Positions 25,573 through 34,689 of a stretch of DNA of 64,000 nt are shown in pieces (the stretch's first letter is position 1; each line of letters starts with the position of its first letter). Source of the DNA: an uncultured Pseudomonadales bacterium (GTDB taxonomy: Bacteria > Pseudomonadota > Gammaproteobacteria > Pseudomonadales > Azotimanducaceae); assembly GCA_951813295.1 (NCBI GenBank), contig CATOTI010000002.1, forward strand, positions 1,116,001 to 1,180,000, given 5' to 3'. The notes under the pieces are model-generated. The model worked only from the letters and a program-made list of their open reading frames with translations. It made no database searches and was not told the DNA's origin. The position numbers and the translations under genes are program-made.

Positions 25573-26139
25573 ATGAACACCCCGCGAGTGAGGCCAACCT
25601 CCCGCGACGCGATCATCGCCGCCGCCGTTGCCGTGTTGAACGCCAACGTCGGGGCTTCGATGAGCGAAATCGCAATCCGCGCGGGCGTCGGCCGCGCGAC
25701 GTTGCACAGGCATTTCAGCTCGAAGGACGAGCTCGTCGCCGCGATCGCCGTCGACTGCATGGACGAACTCGAGAACGCGATCGCCGAGCGACTGGAAAGA
25801 CGCATGCCGGCACTCGACCGGCTGCGCGTGATGCTCGAGGCGAGCATTCCCTTGGGCGATCGATTCGCCTTTCTGACCAGTCAGATGGGCGGGACGACGT
25901 CTTCGCATGCGCGCTACCAGGCCGAGCTCGATTGGGTCGAAAGACTCGTCGACCGGCTGAAAACCGAACGTGTCGTCGCGCCCGACGTACCGACGGCATG
26001 GCTCGTGGCGCAGATCGATCAGGTGATCTGGACAGCCTGGCGCGAGATCTCGGCCGGCCGCCTGGCACCGCGCGACGCACCCGAGCTCGCCCTTCGAACG
26101 CTCCTCAACGGACTCGGCAACGAAGGAGAGCGGTCGTGA
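25573..26139 (+). CDS. TetR family transcriptional regulator
   Basis: The product is 188 residues from the ATG at 25573; the track uses a TTG two codons upstream. The N-terminal helix-turn-helix is clear: SRDAIIAAAVAVLNANVGAS, MSEIAIRAGVGRATLHRHFS, SKDELVAAIA. The C-terminal ligand-binding domain has no named match. It is divergent from one Rieske oxygenase gene and overlaps the start of the other (GTGA), so it almost certainly regulates both. The inducer is unknown but probably is the oxygenase substrate. Confidence 0.92.
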   Translation: MNTPRVRPTSRDAIIAAAVAVLNANVGASMSEIAIRAGVGRATLHRHFSSKDELVAAIAVDCMDELENAIAERLERRMPALDRLRVMLEASIPLGDRFAFLTSQMGGTTSSHARYQAELDWVERLVDRLKTERVVAPDVPTAWLVAQIDQVIWTAWREISAGRLAPRDAPELALRTLLNGLGNEGERS

Positions 26140-27281
26140 CAGAACTGCGTCAGCTACTGCCGCCGAAGATGTATACCGATCCCGCCTGGTTCGAACGCGA
26201 GCGTCGGGAACTCTTTGATCAATCCTGGACGTTCGCGTGTACGGAGGCAGAGCTCAACAACGCCGGCGACTTCCATTCCTTTCGTTTCCTGGATCACTCG
26301 CTCTTCGTCGTACGAACGTCGAGCGGCGAACTCAGAGCGTTTCACAACATCTGTCGCCATCGCGGGTGCGAGGTACTCGAAGGCACGGGCAACACGGGCG
26401 AGGTGATCGTCTGTCCGTACCACCGCTGGGCGTATCGTCTCGACGGGCGACTGCGCGCCCTGCCCTTCGAGGAGGAAGCCTTCGGCCACGTCGATCGGGC
26501 GAGCCACGGGTTGGTCGAGGCGAGCGTCGGCGTCTATCGGGGCCTCGTCTTCGTCAACCCGGAGTTAGCACCACGCGATCGTTTCGATGACTGGATCGCG
26601 AACATGGACGATCACGCGTGGCCGCATCGATTCAACGACGATTCGCTCGCCTTCGCGGGCGAGATCACCTACGAGATGCGCTGCAACTGGAAGATCTTCT
26701 ACGAGAACGCGATCGATGGTTATCACCTGGGCTACCTGCACGACAAGACGCTCGGCACCGTGTACCCCGATCGAAACGTCTGGGATCTCGTCGGGCGCAA
26801 TCATGTCAGGTACTCGACGGAGCGCAACGGCGAGCGTCGTTCGAACACGCTCCTATCCGTCGATTCCGCCGATGGAATCGGAGCGCCGCGCCTGCATGGC
26901 GACAACGAGGCGACCTATCCCGGCGTCGTGATGCTCTTCCCGCTGACGATCCTCTCGCCAAGTCCGTGGGGTTTCTACGTTTCGCTGCTGCAACCGATCG
27001 ACGCTGAACGCACGAACATGCGCACCATGAGTTGGGCGCCCGGCGGCACCGGCGGTCGATTCAAATTCGGCGAGCGTAGCAAGCCTGTGCGTCTAGACGA
27101 CCTCGACGGCCATCCACTCGACTCGGGCAACTTCCAGATCGAAGACATGTGGATCGTCGAAAAGATCCAACGCAACCTGCGTTCCCCCAAGTTTGCGGTC
27201 GGTCCCCTCGCCGTTGGCGACGGCGCCGAGACGCCGATCGGCCAGTTTCAGGAGCAACTGCTGGAGTTCGTCCCGCTGTGA
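26136..27281 (+). CDS. Rieske-type ring-hydroxylating oxygenase, alpha subunit (copy 2)
   Basis: The product is 381 residues from a GTG at 26136 that overlaps the tetR stop (GTGA), with GAAGGAGAG upstream. The track's 25932 start lies inside tetR in another frame. Rieske ligands Cys73, His75, Cys93 and His96 are in NICRHRG and VCPYHRWAY. The catalytic iron site is in ENAIDGYHLGYLHDK and the distal acid in FQIEDMWIVEKIQ. It shares its overall layout with the copy at 24344 but is clearly diverged, so the two probably act on different steps or substrates. Translational coupling to the regulator is unusual for a catabolic enzyme. Confidence 0.92.
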   Translation: MTELRQLLPPKMYTDPAWFERERRELFDQSWTFACTEAELNNAGDFHSFRFLDHSLFVVRTSSGELRAFHNICRHRGCEVLEGTGNTGEVIVCPYHRWAYRLDGRLRALPFEEEAFGHVDRASHGLVEASVGVYRGLVFVNPELAPRDRFDDWIANMDDHAWPHRFNDDSLAFAGEITYEMRCNWKIFYENAIDGYHLGYLHDKTLGTVYPDRNVWDLVGRNHVRYSTERNGERRSNTLLSVDSADGIGAPRLHGDNEATYPGVVMLFPLTILSPSPWGFYVSLLQPIDAERTNMRTMSWAPGGTGGRFKFGERSKPVRLDDLDGHPLDSGNFQIEDMWIVEKIQRNLRSPKFAVGPLAVGDGAETPIGQFQEQLLEFVPL

Positions 27282-27323
27282 CGGACCAACGGCTCATCAT
27301 CGTGTTCCGTCGCCAATCGTCAA

Positions 27324-27737
27324 TCAGGCGTCGTCCGATGGCCCGATCCACATGAACGGGTTGTGCGCGACTTCCCAGAGAAACCCGTCCGGGTCCGCGA
27401 AGTAACCCGAGTAACCACCCCACTCGACACGCTGCGCCGGCTTGACGAGCCGAGCCCCCGCCGCGACCGCATCGTCGAGGAGCTGATCGACCTCGGCTTC
27501 CGTCGCGACGTTGTGCGCCAGCGCAAACCCGCGGAATCCGTCGCCATCACTCGCAACGGTCGCATCCGCCGCTAGCGAATCGCGTGCATAGAGGCTCAGC
27601 CACGATCCGTTCAGCCCGAAAAACGCGACGCCGTCGGGGCCGTCGTTCAGCGGTAACCCCAGCCCGTCACGGTAGAAGGTGATGGCACGATCAAGATCGG
27701 CGACACCCAAGGTGATCATGCTGATTCGTGGCTGCAT
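27324..27737 (-). CDS. VOC family (glyoxalase/bleomycin-resistance fold) protein
   Basis: This 137-residue vicinal-oxygen-chelate protein has ISMITLGVADLDRAITFYRD at the N-terminus and YSGYFADPDGFLWEVAHNP at the C-terminus, the two ends of the paired beta-alpha-beta-beta-beta modules. The metal-binding residues are not complete by eye, so the reaction is open (lyase, dioxygenase or binding protein). It is separated from the upstream TonB receptor gene by that gene's terminator and thus has its own promoter. It is convergent with the second Rieske gene. Confidence 0.87.
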   Translation of the reverse strand: MQPRISMITLGVADLDRAITFYRDGLGLPLNDGPDGVAFFGLNGSWLSLYARDSLAADATVASDGDGFRGFALAHNVATEAEVDQLLDDAVAAGARLVKPAQRVEWGGYSGYFADPDGFLWEVAHNPFMWIGPSDDA

Positions 27738-27758
27738 CGCTCGAGTCTCCGAAAAAAG

Positions 27759-27781
27759 AAACCCGGCAAGACGCCGGGTTT
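27759..27781 (-). terminator. intrinsic terminator of the TonB receptor gene
   Basis: On the minus strand AAACCCGGC, loop GTCTT and GCCGGGTTT form a perfect 9-bp stem followed by CTTTTTTC. This is a textbook rho-independent terminator 19 bases after the TonB receptor stop. Confidence 0.88.
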
Positions 27782-27799
27782 CGTTGCGGCGAATGACCG

Positions 27800-30169
27800 T
27801 TAGAGTTCGTACGTGAACTCAAGCCCGTAGGTCCGCGGTCGATTGACCGAACCAGCCGCGAACAGGGTCGCGATCGGGGCAAACACTTCGAAGCGCTCGT
27901 CCGTGAGGTTGCGACCGTAAGCGACCAGCGACCACTTCTCGGCGTAATAGCCAATCGACGCTGCGACGTCGTCACGCTCGGCAACCCTGGCCTGACGCAG
28001 ATTCAGTAGCGACGCCTCGAGTTCGTCGATCTTGCTGAACTTGGCGAAGACTTCGAGCGAACCGGCCGCCACCGGCACCGACAACGTGCCACCGAGACCC
28101 CACGTGAACTCCGGCGCGTTGCGCGGTTTCAGGAACGATGCGTCTTCGACCAAGTCGGTATTGTCGTTCGGGTTAATGTCGGTTTCGAATTGGTCGTACT
28201 CGGCGTCCAACGTTCCGTAGTTGAAGAACATCCGGAAGTAGGAGTTGAAGACGTACTGCATCTCCAGTTCGACGCCGCTGTAGATCGCACTCGCGGCATT
28301 GTCGAATCGACTGAGAACGGTATTCGTCGTCGGATCGAGCGCCACGATCGACTCCTGCTTGTCCTCAAAATCGTTGTGGAAATAGGTGACGTTCAAACGC
28401 AGGCGATTCTCGAAGTGCTGGCTCTTGTAGCCAACCTCCCAGGAGTTCGCGAATTCCGGGTCGTACTGGTCACGTACGAAGTCGGCGATGTTCTGGTTCA
28501 CACCGAAGAATCCACCCGACTTGAAGCCTTCCGAGTAGGTGACATAGGCGATCGAATCGTCGTTGATCTCATACGTCATGCCGATCTTCGGTGATAACTC
28601 CGTCCACTCGTTCGAGAGATCCGCGTAGCCATCCGGGAAGACCCGGTTCAACTGACGCGCTTCGTTCGAGAGATAAGCCTGTCCGGCCCGGAAGTCTTTC
28701 TCCTCGCGGGTCCAGCGCAAACCGGCCGTCACCACGAGTTGCTCAGTCAGCCGATAGTCCATCTGCGCGAAACCCGCCAGAGACGTCGTCTCCTGCTCCT
28801 CGTAGAGAATCTGCGTCACGTTGCCGTCGACATGCGTGATGCCCGGATCACACGACAGCGCGCCCAGACCACCGCTCGTACAGAGCCCCCACCAGAACGG
28901 ATCCGCTGCCGACGAGACACCGGGCACGAAGGTGCTGAAGACGAACGCCCAGAAAAAGTCCCCGGTGATCCAGTCCTGCTCGAACTCGTTGTTGAAGTAA
29001 TAGAGCCCGGCGGAGAGGGTCACGTTGTCCCACTGCGCATCGAGCCTGAGTTCCTGGCTCGTCTGTTCGTACTCGTTGAATCGTTCGATCGTGATGAACG
29101 GCGCGGCCGACGCATCGAAATCGAAAATCCGGTATTCGCTGACGTCGCGAACGCCGGTGACCGAAACGAGCGTCATGTTCTCGTTCAGCTCGTAGCTCAT
29201 TTTCAGCGTCAAGGCATCCGTATCGAGCGCAAAGTGGTTGTCTTTGTCGTTCTCGGAGGATCCTGGCGTCGCCAAGGACGTCCGGCAGGTCTGAAAGATG
29301 AGGCAGGTCGCGAATCCAGCGCTGTAGTCGTTCTCGGGCGAACCGGGCGGCGGTGCGACCAACAGCCCCGGTGGGGTGTTGTAGTTCGTCTGGAAGGCAC
29401 TCAGCGTGCCGTCATCGCGGAACACCTCCGCGGTCAGAAGAAAATCGAATTCCTCGTTCGGTTCCCAGAGCAGCGTGGCACCTAAGTTGTGGTAGTCGCG
29501 ATCCGCGACGTCGTTACCGGTCGTCACGTTCGTCATGTAGCCGTCGTAGGAAATCACCGTGCCAAAGAGCTTCAACGCGACGTTGTCGCTCAAGCCCGTG
29601 TTGAAGACACCGCGAAACTCGCGTTGACCGTCGCCACCCGCGGTGACCTTCAATCGAGCCCCCATCTCGCCCGTCGGTCGGCTACGGACGACGTTGATGA
29701 CGCCGCCAACCGTGTTCTTGCCGAAGAGGGTTCCTTGCGGACCGCGCAGCACCTCGATGCGTTCGAGGTCGAAGTTCTCGATCAGCTGGCCGGCCAGCGT
29801 GCCGAGATAGACACCGTCGATCACCACCGCGATCGGCGCGTCGAAGGAGTTGTCGTCGGATCGTGTCGGACTGATCCCACGAATGTTGATGTTCGCGCCG
29901 CCGCCACCACGGCTGCCGTCTTCACCAATGATCACGTTCGGCGAATAGCCGTTGACGTCGGTGAGGTTTCGAATCGAAGAATTTTCCAGTTCCGTCGTCA
30001 ACGCGGTGATCGCGATCGGAACGGCTTGAGCCGACTCCTCCTGTTTTCGTGCCGTGACGACGACCTCCTCGATGAAGGCTTCGGCGCCAAAGGTCGGCGT
30101 AGTAACGGAAAAAAGGAGCGGCGTAAGCACAACCCCGGTTAACAGGCGCTTCGAGAACTTCGCAATCAT
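27800..30169 (-). CDS. TonB-dependent outer-membrane receptor
   Basis: This 789-residue receptor has a signal peptide (KRLLTGVVLTPLLFSVTTP then TFGAEA), a TonB box-like IEEVVVTARKQEE, and a plug domain with NINIRGISPTRSDDN and LERIEVLRGPQGTLFGKNT. A 22-strand barrel ends GLEFTYEL. It imports a ligand across the outer membrane using TonB-ExbBD energy. Receptors of this VVVTARK type are abundant in oligotrophic marine and sphingomonad-like bacteria and often take up sterols, aromatics or oligosaccharides. Position next to the Rieske cluster suggests, but does not prove, a hydrophobic substrate. Monocistronic, with a clear terminator. Confidence 0.95.
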   Translation of the reverse strand: MIAKFSKRLLTGVVLTPLLFSVTTPTFGAEAFIEEVVVTARKQEESAQAVPIAITALTTELENSSIRNLTDVNGYSPNVIIGEDGSRGGGGANINIRGISPTRSDDNSFDAPIAVVIDGVYLGTLAGQLIENFDLERIEVLRGPQGTLFGKNTVGGVINVVRSRPTGEMGARLKVTAGGDGQREFRGVFNTGLSDNVALKLFGTVISYDGYMTNVTTGNDVADRDYHNLGATLLWEPNEEFDFLLTAEVFRDDGTLSAFQTNYNTPPGLLVAPPPGSPENDYSAGFATCLIFQTCRTSLATPGSSENDKDNHFALDTDALTLKMSYELNENMTLVSVTGVRDVSEYRIFDFDASAAPFITIERFNEYEQTSQELRLDAQWDNVTLSAGLYYFNNEFEQDWITGDFFWAFVFSTFVPGVSSAADPFWWGLCTSGGLGALSCDPGITHVDGNVTQILYEEQETTSLAGFAQMDYRLTEQLVVTAGLRWTREEKDFRAGQAYLSNEARQLNRVFPDGYADLSNEWTELSPKIGMTYEINDDSIAYVTYSEGFKSGGFFGVNQNIADFVRDQYDPEFANSWEVGYKSQHFENRLRLNVTYFHNDFEDKQESIVALDPTTNTVLSRFDNAASAIYSGVELEMQYVFNSYFRMFFNYGTLDAEYDQFETDINPNDNTDLVEDASFLKPRNAPEFTWGLGGTLSVPVAAGSLEVFAKFSKIDELEASLLNLRQARVAERDDVAASIGYYAEKWSLVAYGRNLTDERFEVFAPIATLFAAGSVNRPRTYGLEFTYEL

Positions 30170-30292
30170 ATTGATTGCTCCCTGGTTATCGCCTCGGATT
30201 CTAGGCGTAAATCGACCCGCGGCAAGGTCCGTGTTAAACGTGGTTTTTGCGGGATGCTGGCGCCCTCTCGGCGCGGCGACCGGCTGTCCTGA

Positions 30293-30970
30293 CTAGTCGC
30301 CGAAGTACTTCTCGAACGCGTCCGTCGTGAAGTTCTGTGGTGGGTCTTCCCGGTCGGGTCGCCCGTGCGGCGTCAGGTCCATCAAGTTCCAGTAAGGCCA
30401 GACCATGTCGATGTCGTTCGAGCGGATCTCGGAGCCCCAGAAATGGAAGATCGAATCGGCGTCCTTCTTGAAGACGTTCATCTTGCCGAACTGCCGCTCA
30501 TCACTTTCCTGACAGCCGTAATCTGCTTGGTAAGTGGCATCGATTCCTGAGACCAGATCGATCTGTGACCAACCGCGGCCCTTTGCCCAGGCGTTGAGTT
30601 TCTCGGCCGATGCTTTGGCGACGACGACGAGCGCCGCGTCATGGCTGACCTGCAGCGCCACACTGTTGAGGCCATCGACGATCGAAGTGCAGGAGGGACA
30701 CGGGTTGTCCCAACTCGGACCGAACATCAGGTTGTAGAGCAGAAGCGTGTCGTGCTCTCGAAAAAGCGTGGAGAAGGCGACCGGCTCGCCGAGCTTGTCA
30801 TCGGTAGCCCGGGAAAACGTGTAGTCCTCTTTGAGCATACCCCCAGGCGGAAGCTGTCGACGTTTTGCCGCGACTGCTTTGACGCGCTCGATGAGGTCCG
30901 CCTCTTCTTCGGCCAGGGCGTCGCGCTCTCGTCGATACTCGGCCGATTCGTTTGGGTAGTTGTGCTTCAT
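30293..30970 (-). CDS. DUF899 family thioredoxin-like protein
   Basis: This 225-residue DUF899 protein has RRERDALAEEEADLIERVKA at the N-terminus, the thioredoxin-like CPSC in SWDNPCPSCTSIVDGLN, and the C-terminal block FHFWGSEI. Members are predicted disulfide- or peroxiredoxin-like proteins without a proven reaction. It lies downstream of the PQQ-propeller gene on the same strand, 73 bases after that gene's stop. Confidence 0.88.
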   Translation of the reverse strand: MKHNYPNESAEYRRERDALAEEEADLIERVKAVAAKRRQLPPGGMLKEDYTFSRATDDKLGEPVAFSTLFREHDTLLLYNLMFGPSWDNPCPSCTSIVDGLNSVALQVSHDAALVVVAKASAEKLNAWAKGRGWSQIDLVSGIDATYQADYGCQESDERQFGKMNVFKKDADSIFHFWGSEIRSNDIDMVWPYWNLMDLTPHGRPDREDPPQNFTTDAFEKYFGD

Positions 30971-31043
30971 CCGCTGTACTCAGGAAGCGGTCCGGGGCCC
31001 TTTCCCGGCGGCGCACCATCACGTCCGCCGGAACTCACGAGCG

Positions 31044-32741
31044 CTAGTACGAATGCGCGACGACCGCCTTTCCGGCTTCGAGGTGAAAGACTGTGTTGGT
31101 CACAGGATCGACTGTGAAGAGTGGGCTCTTCTCGGTCATCGCGACCGTGCCGACTTCCTCGCCGGAGGTCAGGTCGATGCCGATCAACTGCATCTCCTTT
31201 TTATCCTTCGTCAAGAAGAACGCGACGTTCTGCGTGCGCTCGGACGAGGAGAAACGTCGTGCCGCCATGTCCTGAAGCGAACCCGAAAGGTCCGTGACGC
31301 TTTCAGACCAGCGCCGCTGCTGCGAAGGACTTGCCCACGCGCCTTGCGCGCCGCCGACGCTGGCCGCGGTCGTTACGGCGCCCGCGGCGAGCAGGGCGAG
31401 GCTATTCACACCGGGCGGCGCAAACTGAATTGACCAGGGCGATGCCTTCGAATCCACATTGAACGCCATCACGTGGTACTCCCCTCGAACGATGACGTCG
31501 CTGCCTTCGACCGTCACGTCGATCGGCGGATCGCTGCGATCGCCACCGGCCATCGCGCCACGAAGTCCCCCGGCGAGGCCACCGCTCATCAGACCACCCA
31601 CCGCGCCGAGGCCCTTGGCGGCGAGCTCCGCGTTCCCCATCTTGCGCTTGAATTCGAGCTTCTCGGTGATCGCCGGATTACCCCTGCGACCATTGATGTC
31701 GAAGGCATAGAGCCGCGATTTATCAGCCACGACCGCCATACCGGAATCCGCGACCAGGCCCAGGTTCGTGATGGAGTCCTTGGCCTTCTTCCACTCCCAG
31801 CGGAGCGCTCCCGCGCTGGCATCGACGACCGCGAGGCCGAAGGGCTTCTGGGCGACCATCTGTTTACCGTTCGAGAACACGCCTCCATAGCGCACGACGA
31901 TCGAATCGCCCATGCGGCGCATTTCCGGCATCGGCGCGTTGGATACCTTCGCCGTCCACTGCTCGGCCCCGGTCGCTAGATCCAACGCCACGACCTCACG
32001 CGCGCCGGTCGCGTAGATCGTGCCGTCGTGAACGATCGGTCGAGCGAACGCGTTCTTGAGCGCCGGATTGTGGGCCTTGAGCTTGAACTCCCACTTCAAC
32101 TCGCCGGTTGTCAGGTCGACGGCGTAGAGGTTGCCGGCCTGTAGCAGGAACGTATCCCCTTGGATGACCGGCTGCGGGTGACCGCTCAAGTCCGTCGCCG
32201 GAATGAACCCGCCCGCATCGCTCACGTGGACCTGCAAACTGCCGACCTTGCCGATGCGCGTTTCCCACTTCACCTCGCCGCTCGCGAGATCGAGTGCCAG
32301 GAGATAGGCGCCCGCCTGCTGGCCGGCCTGTGAGGCATCGCGCGCAAAGACCACCATTCCCCGATCGAGAATCGGGTACGCGCCGAGGTTGCTTCCGATG
32401 ACCTCGTCGGTCGCCCAGAGCGTCTCTCCCGATGATTGCGCTACCACCGTGAGCTGTGATCTCGGTGGGATCTTCGAGACGAGCCGGTTGACGAGGAGCG
32501 CATCGCTGCCCGGCACCGTCTGCACGTTGAAAGGCGCGAGCCGACCGAGGTCGTCCCGCGACCAGAGCACGGCACCATCCGAATTGATATGGGTGAGCGT
32601 GTCCTTGCCACCGACCATGAGTGAGCCCGTCCACGTGACGCGCGACCACTCGGCCTCCTGCGGAAGCTCGGTACGCCAAGCTTCGTCAGCCGTCGCCCAC
32701 GCGCAGCTGAAACTCACCAAAAAAGCGATTAACCGACTCAT
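31044..32741 (-). CDS. secreted PQQ-like beta-propeller repeat protein
   Basis: The product is 565 residues from the ATG at 32741, which has GGGAGGAATC upstream and gives the signal peptide SRLIAFLVSFSCAWATADEA. The track start at 32780 is 13 codons too early. Repeated blade motifs of the type LDLASGEVKWETRIG, VDLTTGELKWEFKLK, LDLATGAEQWTAKV and VDASAGALRWEWKK indicate a PQQ/BamB-like eight-bladed propeller. A Gly/Ala-rich segment (about 375-405, GGLMSGGLAGGLRGAMAGG) is inserted near a membrane-like patch. No dehydrogenase active-site motifs are seen, so a binding or scaffold role in the periplasm is more likely. Confidence 0.8.
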   Translation of the reverse strand: MSRLIAFLVSFSCAWATADEAWRTELPQEAEWSRVTWTGSLMVGGKDTLTHINSDGAVLWSRDDLGRLAPFNVQTVPGSDALLVNRLVSKIPPRSQLTVVAQSSGETLWATDEVIGSNLGAYPILDRGMVVFARDASQAGQQAGAYLLALDLASGEVKWETRIGKVGSLQVHVSDAGGFIPATDLSGHPQPVIQGDTFLLQAGNLYAVDLTTGELKWEFKLKAHNPALKNAFARPIVHDGTIYATGAREVVALDLATGAEQWTAKVSNAPMPEMRRMGDSIVVRYGGVFSNGKQMVAQKPFGLAVVDASAGALRWEWKKAKDSITNLGLVADSGMAVVADKSRLYAFDINGRRGNPAITEKLEFKRKMGNAELAAKGLGAVGGLMSGGLAGGLRGAMAGGDRSDPPIDVTVEGSDVIVRGEYHVMAFNVDSKASPWSIQFAPPGVNSLALLAAGAVTTAASVGGAQGAWASPSQQRRWSESVTDLSGSLQDMAARRFSSSERTQNVAFFLTKDKKEMQLIGIDLTSGEEVGTVAMTEKSPLFTVDPVTNTVFHLEAGKAVVAHSY

Positions 32742-32805
32742 GATTCCTCCCAACCGAAAACGCGGGGAAATGTACCGCAAACACCTCGCCGACCGAACGG
32801 AATAA

Positions 32806-33630
32806 TCAGCAGATTGAGTGTTCCTCCGGATCGAAAACGCAGACCAGGCGTGTTTCGACGCTACGACGCGGCCGTGAAGTCGCCGTCGACCGAGGATCGT
32901 CGAACGACGTGTGGGGCGAACACACGGCCCGCCCGGGGCGATCGTCGAGTTGCTTCAGAAATAGGACCTCGTCGGTCTGCATGTCGGGGACGTAGCAAAA
33001 CTGATGCACCGGGTTGTAGACGGGCGCCGCCACGAGGTTCTCGATCTCTTCCCCGACGAAGTAGTAGTACCCGATGATGTCGGGGGCTGGCAGCGTGCGT
33101 GCGTCGATGAAGCTCAAGGGATTCGCCTCGACCGGGTGATCAAACGGTTGCCACGTGTTGTAGCAGGCGTATTCCCATCGTTCGTTCGGCTCCACGCCGA
33201 AATCCTCGAGCGTCTCGAGGGCGATCTTCTCGCAATGTGAAAGGTGATGATCGCAGTGGACGAAGCGCGCATAGCCTTCGTTGAAGGACGGTGGCGCCTC
33301 GGTCCGGTACTGGTGGTTGAAGACGTACGCGCCGATCGCACCCGTCAACGTGCACGCAAGTTCGACAATCCTCGGCTAGTAGAGCACCCGGACGTTCTCC
33401 GGGTCGGTGAAGTCGACATCGTCTGCAGCGAGGTTCGCGAGCGTGAATCCGGCGTCGTCGAGGCCCATCTCGCCGCTCGTGAGCTCACGTCGAACATCAG
33501 ATACGTCCACCGAATGAAACGACGTGTTGGCGCGTCGCGTATCACGTGAGCCGATCCGCGGGAGATCCTCACGATCACGCCACGCCGTGTTGATATAGCG
33601 CACGTTGGCGCTGACGGAACCACCGGCCAT
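32806..33630 (-). pseudogene. CmcJ/NvfI-like Fe(II)/2-oxoglutarate-type oxygenase, interrupted by an in-frame TAG
   Basis: Two track ORFs in the same frame (33376..33630 and 32806..33348) join into one about 274-residue protein. The N-part has SANVRYINTAWRDRED, HSVDVSDVRREL and ENVRVLY; the C-part has FVHCDHHLS (an HxD-type iron site), ACYNTWQPFDHP, NPVHQFCYVPDMQTDEVLFL and HTSFDDP. That layout fits the CmcJ/AsaB/NvfI hydroxylase-desaturase family. A single TAG at 33376-33378 stands where relatives typically have Tyr or another residue before Pro (VLY*PRIVE). One substitution (TAC to TAG) would explain it. The downstream half has only an internal TTG start. It may be decay, an error or readthrough. 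Confidence 0.7.
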
Positions 33631-33665
33631 CTCATTTCCTCGTTTCGTACCGCGATCGCCGTCGT

Positions 33666-34640
33666 TCAGTTCAGGATCGGCTTGATCAGGAAGTCGCGAC
33701 GATCAGCCGATATCACGTCGATCGTGATCTCTTCACCGGATCGAATCATCGAAATCGGCACCGTGCATCCGGACGAACCCTGTTCGCGCACCGCGCGGAG
33801 AAAACCGGCCAACGTCGCGACCGGAATGTCGTCGATCGAACGAACGATATCACCCGCCCGCACGCCCGCCTCGGCCGCGGGACCCGTCGCCGACAGACCA
33901 CTGACGACGAGATCGTCGCTGTTCGATTCCATGACGAACATGCCGAGCCACGGACACGGCGGCCCGGGGAACCGGCCGAGCGTCATGAGGTCATCGAGAT
34001 AACGGTTCAAGAGATCGACGGGGACGAACATGTTGCCCTGCGAGCTCCGCCCGCCGACGGACGTCTGCACGAGCAGCGAGCCGATGCCGACCAGCCGCCC
34101 GGCATCGTCGACGAGCGCCGCACCACCCCACTCCGGATGCGCAGGCGATGTGAAGAGCGCTTCGTCCAGGAGATACTCCCAATAGCCCGCAAACTCCTTC
34201 TTTTCGATCAGCTTGGCCTCGAGCGCATGAGCGGTTCCGCCCTGGCCGACGACGAACACTCGATCACCGCGTTCCATACCGCTCGACTCACCACGCGGAA
34301 TCGACGTCGCGCGGAGTGGCTCGATCGCGCGCAGAAGGCCAAATCCCGTGACGTGATCGTAGGCAATCGTATAGGCCGGGACGGACATCCCGAGGTTGTC
34401 CGTCAACGTGATGATGGACGCTTCCGCGACGAGATAACCGATCGTGACGACCAGCCCTTCATCATCCAGAACGACACCGTAGCCCGCCCGTTCGGTCCCG
34501 AGACCGGTCGCCGTGAAGGCGTTCTGTGGGACCTCGGCGTGCAATCGAACGACGGCGTTCAGCACGCCGTCGAGATCAAAATCGACCGTTTCCTGCCGCG
34601 GGCGAAGCTGCTCCGGAAACGCCCAGTTCTCTTCGGCCAC
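33666..34640 (-). CDS. HtrA-like PDZ protein lacking protease catalytic residues
   Basis: This 324-residue protein has a trypsin-like domain and a C-terminal PDZ domain (SGLSATGPAAEAGVRAGDIV). The usual TNxHVV histidine motif is replaced by VVTIGYLVAEAS and the GNSGGP serine motif by HPEWGGAALVDDAGRLVGI, so neither His nor Ser is present. It has no signal peptide and would be cytoplasmic, unlike DegP/DegS. A scaffold or peptide-sensing role through the PDZ domain is inferred. It precedes the broken CmcJ-like gene by 35 bases on the same strand, which suggests one transcription unit. Confidence 0.82.
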   Translation of the reverse strand: MAEENWAFPEQLRPRQETVDFDLDGVLNAVVRLHAEVPQNAFTATGLGTERAGYGVVLDDEGLVVTIGYLVAEASIITLTDNLGMSVPAYTIAYDHVTGFGLLRAIEPLRATSIPRGESSGMERGDRVFVVGQGGTAHALEAKLIEKKEFAGYWEYLLDEALFTSPAHPEWGGAALVDDAGRLVGIGSLLVQTSVGGRSSQGNMFVPVDLLNRYLDDLMTLGRFPGPPCPWLGMFVMESNSDDLVVSGLSATGPAAEAGVRAGDIVRSIDDIPVATLAGFLRAVREQGSSGCTVPISMIRSGEEITIDVISADRRDFLIKPILN

Positions 34641-34689
34641 GAGGTGACTCCAGCGATTCAGTCGTCAGAAGAGATTAACGAATGAAGGC

